Assembly: GCF_002286775.1 (NCBI RefSeq)
Contig: NZ_NSGJ01000040.1
Location: forward strand, 1-47,700
DNA length: 47,700 nucleotides
DNA from: Myroides sp. N17-2
GTDB lineage: Bacteria > Bacteroidota > Bacteroidia > Flavobacteriales > Flavobacteriaceae
Direction: 5' to 3'
Position 1 is the stretch's first letter. The number at the start of each line of letters is the position of its first letter. The position numbers and the translations under genes are program-made. Below, piece by piece: positions 7,232-16,362 of this stretch. The notes beneath the pieces were generated by a model, which was not told the DNA's origin, searched no databases, and was given only the letters and a program-made list of their open reading frames with translations.

Positions 7232-8577
7232 TATTCTTCTAAATCTTTAAAACTCATACCTAATTCAGTTAATCTATGTTGTAGATTAATTAGGATATAG
7301 TTTTCTACTTCACTCTCTTTGTATTTCTTATATACCTCTTTATAACAACTTACTAATCGCTCATCATGTACACCTGCTAACCCTTGTATTGTATAGAGTA
7401 TTACCCTTTCGTCCTGATCATATAGACATTGAATAAAGTAATCTAGATACACTTGCTTATTCTTTAATTGTCCTAAGGTATAAATAGCTTGCCCACGTAT
7501 TTCTTTATTTGGAGATTGCAACCCTGCCAATACTAATTCACCATAATCAGGTGTCGCATCAGTCAGCACATAAGTATAAAAACGATAAGTTTCTTCATCT
7601 TCTATACTAGCACTATTGGCTTTAAGCAGTGGTAGCCAATATGGTTTATCCTTTCCATACCAATGTATTCTTTGCAATACATGTAGCAAGTTCTCACTCA
7701 CTTGTTGTTCTAAAAAGGGAATTGCCTTAGTGAAGTTCTCTTTAGACAAAATAGTAGTCAAGTTCAACGCTATTGACTCCGGAGTATTCGGAATAACATC
7801 TATAATCTCTTGAATGATACATGCTTCAATAGTACTCTTTTTTAATAAGCCATCTAACAATGCCAATTGCTGTGTTTCATCAAGTGTATTTTTATAAGAA
7901 TCCCATAAGAACGCACTATTTCCTCCTATCGAATAACCAAACCAACCCGCATCTTCACTTACTAAATCTCCCGAAATCACTTCGTCTAACCATCGTTCAT
8001 ACCAATCCAAGAAATGCTCTTCATAAGCAAAGACGGGCTGATAATCCTCGTTTAAATAGACTATTCTACCTCTATATTCTCCATTTAACACAAGACAAGT
8101 AGTGATCGCACATCCTTGAGTACCTATAGCTAATAATCCACTATATAACTTCTCTAAAACAGCATAGTAATCCTCATCCGAAATATCTTCTACACATAAG
8201 CTTTTAGAGTACTCATCCCATTCTTCTTCTTTCATACCCGGATGTAAGATAGACGATTTAGATATCGCACATTGAATATCTTCTACATTCACATCATCTA
8301 AGCACTCACCTAAGGGATAGATACCATAATAAGGTCCTGCGGCACTACCCATATAAGCATCTTCCACTACATTACCATTTCCTACTTGAGTTAGAAACGC
8401 TACATAAGCTTCAGGTAATTGGATAGTATATTTTTGTTCAAAATCACGTATTACCTTCTCACTAACGACATCTCCTATCTTATACTGATGAGCATCTGCA
8501 CCAAAAACGATTAAATCCTGATCGCAGTCTGCTACTCTAGACAATTTATGTTTTATTCTCTCTATCTGTGTATTCAT
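7231..8577 (-). CDS. SUKH (SMI1/KNR4) domain protein with C-terminal HEAT-like repeats
   Basis: 448 aa, soluble. Residues about 25-200 show the SMI1/KNR4 signature: VIRDFEQKYTIQLPEAYVAFLTQVGNG, then GPYYGIYPLGE and YRGRIVYLNEDYQPVFAYEEHFLDWYERWL. Residues about 230-445 are paired helices with HEAT-type features (NKEIRGQAIYTLGQL, DERVILYTIQGLAGV). SUKH proteins are a major group of immunity proteins against nuclease and other toxins in polymorphic toxin systems, but also occur alone. No toxin gene is adjacent. Coupled to kptA by a one-base overlap; a 64-nt gap separates it from the upstream macrodomain gene. Confidence 0.82.
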   Translation of the reverse strand: MNTQIERIKHKLSRVADCDQDLIVFGADAHQYKIGDVVSEKVIRDFEQKYTIQLPEAYVAFLTQVGNGNVVEDAYMGSAAGPYYGIYPLGECLDDVNVEDIQCAISKSSILHPGMKEEEWDEYSKSLCVEDISDEDYYAVLEKLYSGLLAIGTQGCAITTCLVLNGEYRGRIVYLNEDYQPVFAYEEHFLDWYERWLDEVISGDLVSEDAGWFGYSIGGNSAFLWDSYKNTLDETQQLALLDGLLKKSTIEACIIQEIIDVIPNTPESIALNLTTILSKENFTKAIPFLEQQVSENLLHVLQRIHWYGKDKPYWLPLLKANSASIEDEETYRFYTYVLTDATPDYGELVLAGLQSPNKEIRGQAIYTLGQLKNKQVYLDYFIQCLYDQDERVILYTIQGLAGVHDERLVSCYKEVYKKYKESEVENYILINLQHRLTELGMSFKDLEE

Positions 8578-8641
8578 CTAACTTCTTTCTTTTCTCTGCA
8601 AATAAAATGATTATATATCAAAAGTTAGCTGTTCAGTCAGA

Positions 8642-9166
8642 TTATAAGCTACCAAACTCTTTCTTGTACAAACTAAAGTTCTCAAAATCATAACAGACAA
8701 AGATTACCTCTTTGATAGCGTCATTACTATCTAAGAATGATTTTACAGTATCAATAGCTACTTTAGCTGCCAATTCTTTAGGAAAACCGTAAATACCTGT
8801 GCTTATATTGGGAAAAGCAATCGTGTTACACTGATTATCTACAGCTAGCTTAAGGCTATTGAGATAACAGTTCGCTAACATTCTTTCTTCTTCTTTCTCT
8901 CCCCCATTCCATACAGGACCTACTGTATGTATGACATAGTTAGCAGGTAGTTTCCCCGCAGTTGTGATTACTGCCTCACCTGTTTTACACCCACCTTGTT
9001 TGGCTCTTATAAGTCTACATTCTGCCAAGATGTCCTCTCCTCCAGCACGGTGAATAGCACCATCTACTCCCCCTCCTCCTAATAACGAACTATTAGCAGC
9101 ATTAACGATAGCATCTACTTTCTGTTGAGTGATATCTCCTTGTATTACTTTCATCTTCTCATTCAT
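8642..9166 (-). CDS. ymdB: Macrodomain protein, O-acetyl-ADP-ribose deacetylase type
   Basis: 174 aa, a single macrodomain of the YmdB/MacroD class. Visible are the ADP-ribose-binding GDIT (residues 10-13), [18 protein letters not shown] (22-39) with the catalytic Asn25 and Asp35, and [12 protein letters not shown] (118-129). Known activities of the class are hydrolysis of O-acetyl-ADP-ribose and removal of mono-ADP-ribose from acidic side chains; some macrodomains act on ADP-ribose phosphates. Its ATG overlaps the stop of the upstream unknown gene (ATGA), so the pair is coupled. Location near kptA suggests a link to ADP-ribose products. Confidence 0.92.
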   Translation of the reverse strand: MNEKMKVIQGDITQQKVDAIVNAANSSLLGGGGVDGAIHRAGGEDILAECRLIRAKQGGCKTGEAVITTAGKLPANYVIHTVGPVWNGGEKEEERMLANCYLNSLKLAVDNQCNTIAFPNISTGIYGFPKELAAKVAIDTVKSFLDSNDAIKEVIFVCYDFENFSLYKKEFGSL

Positions 9167-9594
9167 ATACTTTTATTTAAAAATTCTCTCGTAAAAATAT
9201 TCAAATCAACACCTCTACACTCAGGCATAAAGTGCTTAATAATCGGAACGTAAGCATCATGCATACCGCTATATTCCTTAATCTTTTTTCTATTCTTTAG
9301 AATATACCCATCATAAAAACAATTCTTATCTTCTCCTACAACATGAATCACTCCTATATCAAGATAGGGATGCTTTCTACTAAAATATTCTAGCTTAGTA
9401 TCATATTCATACACTTCCTTTTCTGCATTCTCATCATTTAATAACGCTTCTATATCCTTAAAAGCAATCAGAAAACGTTGAGTATGATAATCTATATTCA
9501 CTACTCTACAAAAAGGAAACAACTCACTTAACTCTGCATTAAAGGCATTCTCATTATAATCAACTAATGGTAATAGGATATAAGACGCTTCCAT
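9163..9594 (-). CDS. Hypothetical protein coupled to the macrodomain gene
   Basis: 143 aa, soluble, acidic, no recognised domain. Alternating strand and helix segments ([44 protein letters not shown]) suggest a compact alpha/beta fold. The 4-nt overlap with the macrodomain gene makes a shared message likely, and it is the first gene of the minus-strand string running to about 6.1 kb. I do not recognise a function. Confidence 0.65.
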   Translation of the reverse strand: MEASYILLPLVDYNENAFNAELSELFPFCRVVNIDYHTQRFLIAFKDIEALLNDENAEKEVYEYDTKLEYFSRKHPYLDIGVIHVVGEDKNCFYDGYILKNRKKIKEYSGMHDAYVPIIKHFMPECRGVDLNIFTREFLNKSI

Positions 9595-9791
9595 AATAAT
9601 TTGTTTTAAAGTTCTGATAACCTAATTTACTCTAAATAACGGATTGTATCGTAAACAAATCCTTAAGTAATCATAACTAAAACATTAAAATTACATCTTA
9701 TACAAGATAAATAAAATATTTTAACCCTAACCTTACAGATTATAAATTAATCTCAATAATATTTTATTCTTTTAAATTCAGAATACACTAT

Positions 9792-9828
9792 ATACAGATA
9801 AACGAAAAGTACCTATACAGAAAGACCT
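9792..9828. repeat. Fragment of the structured intergenic element
   Basis: Only the left portion is kept: ACAGATAAACGAAAAGTA followed by CCTATACAG matches the same part of the copies at 15.7, 16.5 and 30.1 kb. It abuts the 3' end of the HutD-like gene. Confidence 0.55.
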
Positions 9829-10372
9829 ACCAATATGCTATAATAGCCTCTTGACTGAGTTGCACCTCCATTACCTCTGCTTCTTTATTATCTACTAATA
9901 AACAGTCATACTTATCTAATGTGAAAACTTCTTTATTCAGTGTAATTTCACTTCTCTCAATAGCGAATATACAGAGTACTCTTTGCTTTATACTAAAAGA
10001 GGCATCACTCACCATTACTACCTCCTCTGTAATACTATTATGTAGCATTAGATTAAAATCTTTGCCTTCAGAATAGGAAGTAATTCGATCAGTAGAATTG
10101 AATGCAAAAAGAGTATTATTTGCATAATACTCTTTCTTATCATTTAAAACTAAGTTAAGATCTCCTTCTAACATCACTAAATATCTGTGATACCCATCAA
10201 ATCTAGTAAACTCCGAAGGTACTGATTCAATAGTCGCACTGCTAATTCGAAATTCAAAATATCTATCTGCATATGCAGCTCCTTTAGGATAGATAGCGTA
10301 CTCATGAGTCTGTCCACCTGTCCATAAGGCAGGAATGACTTGCTCTTTTCTTATTATCTCAATATTCATCAA
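9827..10372 (-). CDS. HutD/Ves family cupin-like protein
   Basis: 181 aa, the family length. The N-terminal pattern WTGGQTHEYAIYPKGAAYADRYFEFRIS (residues about 17-44) and the following FTRFDGYHRYLVMLEGDLNLVLND are characteristic of HutD/Ves, a double-stranded beta-helix fold. HutD is linked to histidine use in pseudomonads and Ves to cold response in E. coli; neither biochemical role is firmly settled. No hut genes are nearby. A predicted lipoprotein gene ends 30 nt upstream and may share the transcript. Confidence 0.78.
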   Translation of the reverse strand: MMNIEIIRKEQVIPALWTGGQTHEYAIYPKGAAYADRYFEFRISSATIESVPSEFTRFDGYHRYLVMLEGDLNLVLNDKKEYYANNTLFAFNSTDRITSYSEGKDFNLMLHNSITEEVVMVSDASFSIKQRVLCIFAIERSEITLNKEVFTLDKYDCLLVDNKEAEVMEVQLSQEAIIAYW

Positions 10373-10402
10373 TAATCTTTCTTATTTTATCTAAAGGTAG
10401 TC

Positions 10403-10894
10403 TTATAGTGGAAGAAAACGTACGTCTTTTTCGTATGTTTTATCTACTACTAATATAACACAAGGGTGTGTCGTAAAAGTCCTAACCTCATCCTCTTGCT
10501 TAATCACATAAGTCAATTCTAGAGCGTCACCATTCTCTACTAATTTAGCGATTTCGAATGTAGTATCTTTCTCTGATGGTTGACCTACTAATGCTAATAC
10601 AAATGATTTTTTAAAATCTATTTCAGTTGGTTTACCATCTTTTCCCATCACTGTAGCCATCCCAAAGAAACGATCAAAGTGATCTTGAGAAGTAATACGC
10701 AAGCTCTCTACCTTCTCATTCTTCACTGTATTAAGCACATAATACCCTTTAGCTACTCCATAAGGGACGGCTTCACTTTTAGTTTCTTCCTTTGTCTCTA
10801 TGGCATTCACTCCATCAACTTTCTCATTCTTTGCTGTATTGCAACTTCCAAGTGCAATTGCAAACATCGCTATAACCAATACGTTTTTTATCAT
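10403..10894 (-). CDS. Predicted lipoprotein of unknown function
   Basis: 163 aa. A lipobox (ALGSC, Cys18) ends a short hydrophobic signal, so the mature protein should be lipid-anchored. A Lys/Glu-rich linker follows, then a beta-rich domain (FDRFFGMATVMGKDG, SFVLALVG, CVILVVDKTY). No family recognised. Precedes the HutD-like gene by 30 nt. Confidence 0.7.
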   Translation of the reverse strand: MIKNVLVIAMFAIALGSCNTAKNEKVDGVNAIETKEETKSEAVPYGVAKGYYVLNTVKNEKVESLRITSQDHFDRFFGMATVMGKDGKPTEIDFKKSFVLALVGQPSEKDTTFEIAKLVENGDALELTYVIKQEDEVRTFTTHPCVILVVDKTYEKDVRFLPL

Positions 10895-11132
10895 AACATT
10901 ATTTTTATATATAACTTATTAAAATTGATTTTATTGTAATTCTATTCAACTTAAACTCTTAATTATTATGTCAATTTTAAACTTTCTGTATTAATATACT
11001 TTACTAAAGTATGCAAATAAACCTAATAATAGTATAAAAAAACAAAGCTTTTTTGACATTTATCGTCACTATTCAAAGATATTACTATATTTATCCCAAA
11101 CAAATGATATCTATCATCACAATCGATTAACT

Positions 11133-12383
11133 ATGAAAAGAACAACTTTTTTTACAGGAGCTATACTTGCTTCTACTTTCACCTTTATGACGCTGACTGC
11201 GTGTAACAGTGATGATAATAACAATAGCAACAACGGAAAAGAATATGTCTCTGAGAAAGACTATTCAATGACTAAGCTAGATGAAGCTAGTTCAATAAAA
11301 ATAATGACATATACTATGCCTTATCTAAATGGTAAGACACAGAATGCAACAGCCTTAATTATGTATCCTAAGACACCTAAACCTACAGATGGTTATCGTA
11401 TCGTAGTTTGGGCTCATGGTACAGTAGGGGTAGCAGATGCCTGCGCTCCTAGTCAGAACCCTTTAGGTGAAAACTTCAAAGTAGCTGCTCAGGCCTTATT
11501 AGCACAAGGATACGTTATCATAGCCCCTGATTATGAAGGGCTAGGTACACCAGGTATTCATCCTTATTTACATCTAGCTAGTGAAGCTAACTCTGCATTA
11601 TATGCTGTGAAAGCTGTAAAAAGTCAGTTTAAAAAAGACTTTAACGGAGCGTGGATGTCTGCAGGACAATCTCAGGGTGGTCAAGCATCACTTGGGATAG
11701 CTGAGTTTGCTAATAATGACGCTTCTTTTAAAGGAGCAGTAGCAGGTGCACCTGCTTCTAGTTTAGGTAAGATTATCCTAGAAGTAGCCCCTATAGCATT
11801 AGCAGGTCTTGAAACTCAAGAAATAAAAATGAATCAACCTCTAGAACAGAGAAGTTCTGTATCAGCTTATTCTACTTTACTAGCGTATGCAGCACTAGCT
11901 GGTGTAGGTATTAAAGCAGAGAAGCCTTCTTATGATTATACTTCTATATTTGAAGATAGAGCTAAGGGATTTGCTAAACTTGCAGAAGGTACTAATGGAG
12001 ATAATGGTGACTGTCTTGATGGTGTTCGTCAAGCTTTTATGGCTGACATTATAAAGTTCATGAAAGAAGATCCTAAAAACAAAGTAATGCAATATCCAGG
12101 TCTTAACGCTGACAAATTTAAGAATGACCCTATTATTAAACAATTCTTACTAGATAGTCAGCCAGGTACTAAAAAGATAGACAAACCTGTATTAGTTATC
12201 CAAGGGAAAGCAGATACTAATGTACCTGCTGTCGTAACTTCAGCTATGGTAAAAGGACTACAGGATTTAGGTTCTCCTAATATAGAGATTATCCTAGTAG
12301 ATAATGCAGGACACACACAAGCTATTGTTTGGAAAAACAAAGAACTAGTAGAATTTATCAATAAATATATGCCTGTTAAATAA
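11133..12383 (+). CDS. Lipoprotein alpha/beta hydrolase, secretory-lipase-like
   Basis: 416 aa. The signal peptide ends in a lipobox (LTAC, Cys24), followed by an Asn/Ser/Asp-rich tether. The hydrolase core has WAHGT (oxyanion region, about 93-97), the nucleophile elbow GQSQGG (Ser180), a late acidic residue near VIQGKADTNVP and the catalytic His in NAGHTQA. This fits the secretory lipase (LIP) family of ester hydrolases acting on lipid or acyl-ester substrates at the cell surface. Monocistronic, ended by a strong bidirectional terminator at 12406-12450. Substrate not readable. Confidence 0.85.
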   Translation: MKRTTFFTGAILASTFTFMTLTACNSDDNNNSNNGKEYVSEKDYSMTKLDEASSIKIMTYTMPYLNGKTQNATALIMYPKTPKPTDGYRIVVWAHGTVGVADACAPSQNPLGENFKVAAQALLAQGYVIIAPDYEGLGTPGIHPYLHLASEANSALYAVKAVKSQFKKDFNGAWMSAGQSQGGQASLGIAEFANNDASFKGAVAGAPASSLGKIILEVAPIALAGLETQEIKMNQPLEQRSSVSAYSTLLAYAALAGVGIKAEKPSYDYTSIFEDRAKGFAKLAEGTNGDNGDCLDGVRQAFMADIIKFMKEDPKNKVMQYPGLNADKFKNDPIIKQFLLDSQPGTKKIDKPVLVIQGKADTNVPAVVTSAMVKGLQDLGSPNIEIILVDNAGHTQAIVWKNKELVEFINKYMPVK

Positions 12384-12405
12384 GCATTTATCTAACGATA
12401 ACAAC

Positions 12406-12450
12406 AATAAAATAAGGTCACTAACATAACGCTAGTGACCTTATTTTATT
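12406..12450. terminator. Bidirectional terminator
   Basis: An 18-bp stem (12406-12423 with 12433-12450) carries GGTCACTA/TAGTGACC flanked by A-rich and T-rich arms. It lies between the convergent lipase-like gene and the 353-aa gene and should work both ways. Confidence 0.88.
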
Positions 12451-12492
12451 TATATACCTTTAATACCCAAGAGTATTTAAGCACATTCTTAA

Positions 12493-13554
12493 TTAAATTT
12501 CGTGTTGTAACACAAAGAACTTGTTATAAGTCTCTTTTCTAGGTTTTCTAGGATAGAATACTATACCTACTGTACCATCAGATACAGGGCTAATACCAGA
12601 TAGAACCAAATCATTATTATCAATAGACAACACTTCTTTAGTTAACAAGTTTTGGTATCCTTTCTTATTCTTGTTATAGAATAGCTCTACTAACTCATCA
12701 TCTTTAATCACTAACCATCCGTTACCAAACTCTGTAGTGAACTGTACTGCATTAGCATTATCGCTAACACGTTGTGGTTGCCAAGTACCGAAGAACTCAT
12801 CTCCTATATTAAACAAGTCTCCATACATCCCTTCTCCATCTGCATCTATCTCTACGATACCTACTTCTCCATTCTCTTCACATAATAAGAATGACTTCTC
12901 ATCAAAAGATAGTGTCAAGGCCTCATGTACAAATGGGAAATCGAACTCTAATAATCTTCTTCTGATCTCTTCTCCATTTACATCTATTTGGCGGTGTAAC
13001 CATCCGTCTTCAACCTCAGTGATCAAGTGAATCTCTCCATTGCGTACACAGATTTTATTGTCCTTAGGAAATGGTATCGCAACTTTATTCTCCTTTACTA
13101 ATACTCCATCTACATACTCTAATACACTCATCACATCACCTGCCTTATCACTCCAGATATCTACATTATAGAAGATACTGTGATTAGCTGTACATCCTAC
13201 GAAACGTCCGTCTAACGACTTACTTCCCTTAAATCCTTTTGTACTTTTATCCAATACTGCATAAGAGAACATCTCTTCTACCTCTTCGTCAGTACTGACT
13301 AAAGAAACAAAATTCTCTTTACTAGGGCTTAAAAACAAAATAGGCAATACTCCTCTTGTCTCTTTCTCCTCCGTTGTATTTCCCTCTTTATCTATGATAG
13401 TATATACTAATTCGTATGGACTAGTAGCACCCTCATTAGAGTTAACATAATTCGCGACTAACAATCCTTCTTTACTCCAACAGCTCCCTTTCACACTTAA
13501 TGCATGAGGTACTTCTATTGTAGATATTAATCCAAAAGGTGTTTTTTCGTTCAT
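12493..13554 (-). CDS. Hypothetical protein, probably beta-propeller-like
   Basis: 353 aa, acidic, without signal peptide. The sequence is strongly beta-rich with recurring short strands and WD/YWTN-like turns (GCTANHSIFYNVDIWSDK, NGEIHLITEVEDGWLHRQ, ENGEVGIVEIDADGEG, DGTVGIVFYP), suggesting a beta-propeller; no canonical repeat motif is certain. Family not recognised. A -7 promoter element TACCTTTG and a perfect 7-1-7 palindrome lie upstream at 13582-13617. Confidence 0.68.
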   Translation of the reverse strand: MNEKTPFGLISTIEVPHALSVKGSCWSKEGLLVANYVNSNEGATSPYELVYTIIDKEGNTTEEKETRGVLPILFLSPSKENFVSLVSTDEEVEEMFSYAVLDKSTKGFKGSKSLDGRFVGCTANHSIFYNVDIWSDKAGDVMSVLEYVDGVLVKENKVAIPFPKDNKICVRNGEIHLITEVEDGWLHRQIDVNGEEIRRRLLEFDFPFVHEALTLSFDEKSFLLCEENGEVGIVEIDADGEGMYGDLFNIGDEFFGTWQPQRVSDNANAVQFTTEFGNGWLVIKDDELVELFYNKNKKGYQNLLTKEVLSIDNNDLVLSGISPVSDGTVGIVFYPRKPRKETYNKFFVLQHEI

Positions 13555-13581
13555 AAGATTTTGATCATTTTTAATTCATCA

Positions 13582-13617
13582 CAAAGGTAACAAAAACAAT
13601 ACAGACATCTGATGTCT
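13582..13617 (-). promoter_or_regulatory. Candidate promoter with overlapping palindromic operator
   Basis: On the minus strand TACCTTTG (13582-13589) fits the Bacteroidota -7 box, but no TTG lies at the expected distance. Where the -33 box should be is a perfect palindrome AGACATC-T-GATGTCT (13603-13617), which could be a regulator-binding site. Confidence 0.4.
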
Positions 13618-13696
13618 ATCACACAAAACTTGTTAGTCTACTATTTCAAACTAGATAACCTAAAAAAAAACATCTTAGTCAGAAATATCAAAAGGC

Positions 13697-13798
13697 GTTT
13701 TTTTGTGATGGCGTGATGATGTTGTCTGAAAGTTTAATAATCTTGTTATATACAAACTACTTTTTCAAAAAAACAAAAAACCGAAATCACAAAAAAAC
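13697..13798. repeat. Spaced 13-bp inverted repeat
   Basis: GTTTTTTTGTGAT (13697-13709) is the exact reverse complement of 13786-13798, 76 bp apart. It lies downstream of the small GNAT gene. It may be part of a 3' end structure; there is no other known counterpart in the window. Confidence 0.5.
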
Positions 13799-13808
13799 AG
13801 TAAAGTAA

Positions 13809-14096
13809 TTAAATAACCACGTCCCCTATCTCATTTGCCATTTTCTTAAACATAGCAGAAGCAAATGGACATAGCGGTAATACTTTAATCTGTTTCTCTC
13901 TTACATAAGGAATAACACCCTCTAGTAAAATAGCCTTCCCTACTCCCTTTCCATTAAATGCTTCTTCCACACCTGTATGATCAATAATAATCTTATCTGT
14001 ACCTGCCACAGAATAAGTCATCTCTCCTGCACGTTGTCCATCTATATAAGCTATAAATGCTCCTTTATTCTCTTGAGCTTCATGTTTTATTTCCAT
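13809..14096 (-). CDS. Small GNAT-like acetyltransferase (YidJ/YjdJ type)
   Basis: 95 aa, the short Gcn5-like form (Acetyltransf_CG). Core pattern: AYIDGQRAGEMTY, IIIDHTGVEEAFNGKGVGKAIL with the acetyl-CoA loop NGKGVGKA (about residues 48-55), then KVLPLCPFASAMFKK. Substrate unknown. Third gene of a minus-strand set behind pirin and OsmC, 63 nt after OsmC; grouping with these suggests a general stress setting. Confidence 0.85.
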   Translation of the reverse strand: MEIKHEAQENKGAFIAYIDGQRAGEMTYSVAGTDKIIIDHTGVEEAFNGKGVGKAILLEGVIPYVREKQIKVLPLCPFASAMFKKMANEIGDVVI

Positions 14097-14159
14097 AATC
14101 TTTTATTTATTGGTTAATGTTATAGTAAGCTTCTATTTTCTGCCGCTAGTTCCCTAAAT

Positions 14160-14561
14160 CTAAATAGCTAATTCCGTATTTATAGTCACTTCGCCTGTCA
14201 ATACCTTATGTACAGGACATTTATCAGCTATCATATATAATCTCTTCGCTATATCAGCATCTAAAGAAGCTCCTTCGAAATACACTTTTCTATTAAAAGT
14301 AGTTTTCGTACCAGAACCATCCCTAGTCATCGCCACCTCAACGATAATCTTATCTGCCTTCCATTGTTTTCTATCCATATACATACGCAACGTCGCAGCA
14401 GTACAACTCGCAAGAGAAGTTGCTAATATCTCAAAAGGGTTAAATCCCTTATTTTGTCCTCCAAGATCTGTAGGTTCATCTGTAATTAAAACATTTGTTC
14501 CTGCTGTAACCTCAGTATAATATAATTCGTTGCCTAATACGGCTTTCACTGTAATATCCAT
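14160..14561 (-). CDS. OsmC family peroxiredoxin-like protein
   Basis: 133 aa. Both redox cysteines of the OsmC/Ohr fold are visible: one in SLASCTAATLRMYMDRK and one in ADKCPVHKVLTGEV. The DEPTDLGGQNKGFNPFE motif is typical of the YhfA/OsmC branch. Members reduce organic hydroperoxides with thiols, in the cytoplasm. The start is only 3 nt after the pirin stop, so the two are co-translated. Confidence 0.9.
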   Translation of the reverse strand: MDITVKAVLGNELYYTEVTAGTNVLITDEPTDLGGQNKGFNPFEILATSLASCTAATLRMYMDRKQWKADKIIVEVAMTRDGSGTKTTFNRKVYFEGASLDADIAKRLYMIADKCPVHKVLTGEVTINTELAI

Positions 14562-14564
14562 CTC

Positions 14565-15482
14565 TTATTTTGTTTTGTTTTTAAATGATTTCATTCCATC
14601 AGGAAAAGGTACATAGCTATCACTATCGCCCTCAATTAATGGAAATACCTCGTAATTCTGATTAATCCAATCTTGTTTTGCTTGTTCTAATTTATCTGTA
14701 TCGTGCGATACGAAGTTCCATAAGATATAACGCTCTTCAGGCAGTGGATGGCCTCCGAAAATATACACTGTTGTATTTGGCATCATCTCAAACTCACATA
14801 GTGTACTATCATTTGCTATCAGTATATTTTTAGATTCATACTCATGCTCACCACTCTTCACGCTTCCTTCTAAAATATACATCGCTGCCTCTCCAAATAA
14901 ACCATTACCTATGCTAATCGTTTTTTGTTCTGTTGACTTTATCTCTATATAATATAAAGGGCTGTAGACAGGTACAGGTGATTTCTTTCCTAATGCCTCT
15001 CCTGCAATAAGTTTATAAGACACGCCATCCTCTTGCCAACTCGGCAACTCTTGAGCTTCTATATGCACAAAAGAAGGTTCTATATCTTCAAGCTCTTTTG
15101 GCAGAGCTATCCATATCTGCAATCCATGTAAGATTGTATCCGGTTTATTAATTCGTATATCATCAGGCATACGCTCTGAGTGCACCACTCCCTTACCTGC
15201 TGTCATCCAGTTAACCGCGCCAGGAGTGATACGCTCTATACTACCAATACTATCACGGTGCATAATCTCTCCTTCGAATAAATAAGTTAACGTAGAGAGC
15301 CCAATATGCGGATGAGGATCTACATCTAGGTTATCGTGATCTACCACTGAGATAGGTCCCATGTGATCTATAAAAGTAAATGGTCCTACTGAGCGCTTCT
15401 GTCTAAAAGGCAACAATCTACCAACTAAAAAATTACCAATACTCGCTGCACGCTCTTCTATAACTAAATCTACATTTGACAT
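14565..15482 (-). CDS. Pirin family protein
   Basis: 305 aa from the ATG chosen here (MSNVDLVIEERAASIGNF). An in-frame ATG 60 nt further upstream adds an unconserved, hydrophobic stretch and was not used. Bicupin: the N-terminal pirin cupin carries DHMGP, the metal-binding HPHIGLSTLTYLFEGE with its two His, and MTAGKGVVHSE. Pirins bind Fe; some are quercetin dioxygenases or redox-linked regulators. First gene of pirin-OsmC-GNAT, fitting an oxidative-stress role. Confidence 0.9.
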   Translation of the reverse strand: MSNVDLVIEERAASIGNFLVGRLLPFRQKRSVGPFTFIDHMGPISVVDHDNLDVDPHPHIGLSTLTYLFEGEIMHRDSIGSIERITPGAVNWMTAGKGVVHSERMPDDIRINKPDTILHGLQIWIALPKELEDIEPSFVHIEAQELPSWQEDGVSYKLIAGEALGKKSPVPVYSPLYYIEIKSTEQKTISIGNGLFGEAAMYILEGSVKSGEHEYESKNILIANDSTLCEFEMMPNTTVYIFGGHPLPEERYILWNFVSHDTDKLEQAKQDWINQNYEVFPLIEGDSDSYVPFPDGMKSFKNKTK

Positions 15483-15722
15483 AACATATATATTATTAAT
15501 TGATAAAATATCTAATTGTAAAACTAAGAAAGATCTAACCACTACGAGTTAACATAGATTAAGAACCACTCTTATCTCCTAAAGATACGGATTCTACAAA
15601 AAGTATAGACTTAAAAACGCCTTTTAACTTTTAATATCAAGCTGTTTCAACAAATAAATACAGTTTGATTAAGAGTTGATACAATGGTTATATTGACTTT
15701 TAAAAAATAATAATCCATTTAC

Positions 15723-15880
15723 CCCAGAATCAATGATAGACATATAAATGAAGAGTAACTATATAAGATAGATGTGAATTAGTGATTTCAGCATACTATA
15801 GTATAGTTATAGAGCTAATGAAAAAGCCATAAAGTAGAATGGCTTTGTAGTAGTTGGCTAATATGAGTCTTGGATTTAAA
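15723..15880. repeat. Structured intergenic element, copy A
   Basis: About 158 bp. The left end CCAGAATCAATGATAG is an imperfect inverted repeat of the right end (CTAATATGAGTCTTGG). Inside are ATACTATAGTAT (palindrome), the conserved TAGAGCTAATGAAA and a stem AAAGCCAT/ATGGCTTT. It aligns with copy B over its whole length. Confidence 0.8.
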
Positions 15881-16105
15881 CATCCTCTTTCATATACACT
15901 CAATTTAAATCCGTAAATTTGCAATTCTACTTAATTAGAAATCTACTATATTAATCTAACTAAGGATTACAGATTCTATCACTTATCTCAAGACAAAAAT
16001 CACCTTATTACCTACTCATCTCTATGAAGTTGCTATCTCTCTTTGTATGAATGTATATTGACAGCATCGTGTATCCATACTGTCTCCATTAAAAAGACTG
16101 TTTTA

Positions 16106-16148
16106 ATGGACTCACTATGGACTCATAATGGACTCACTATGGACTCAC
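16106..16148. repeat. 11-bp tandem repeat, four units
   Basis: Units ATGGACTCACT, ATGGACTCATA, ATGGACTCACT and ATGGACTCAC follow each other without gaps. The period is close to one DNA helical turn. No gene or element of known type is attached. Confidence 0.9.
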
Positions 16149-16322
16149 CCAAATCTAAATAGCATAAAAGCACGTATTATATCCTAACAATGTATAATCT
16201 GATTAATTTTAAGAAATAGCCTTGAAGATTGGCCTAAAAAATATAATAAATATTGATATTCATAACTTTACAAAGATATGTATTTAAAACCAAACCTTTT
16301 TAACACACCTTTAGAAAAAGGT

Positions 16323-16362
16323 CTAAAAAAATAAAGCATAAGTATGGAAGTACCTATGCTTT
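16323..16362 (-). terminator. Terminator-like hairpin downstream of the DoxX operon
   Basis: On the minus strand AAAGCATA pairs with TATGCTTT and is followed by ATTTTTTT. If it ends the DoxX transcript, repeat copy B lies in that transcript's 3' untranslated region. Confidence 0.5.

Noticed and set aside
15548..15567. TTAAGAACCACTCTTATC resembles the flank of the Crp/Fnr-type palindrome near 17760
   Set aside because: It lacks the second half-site, is in the opposite orientation relative to the pirin gene, and the match is short enough to be chance in AT-rich DNA.
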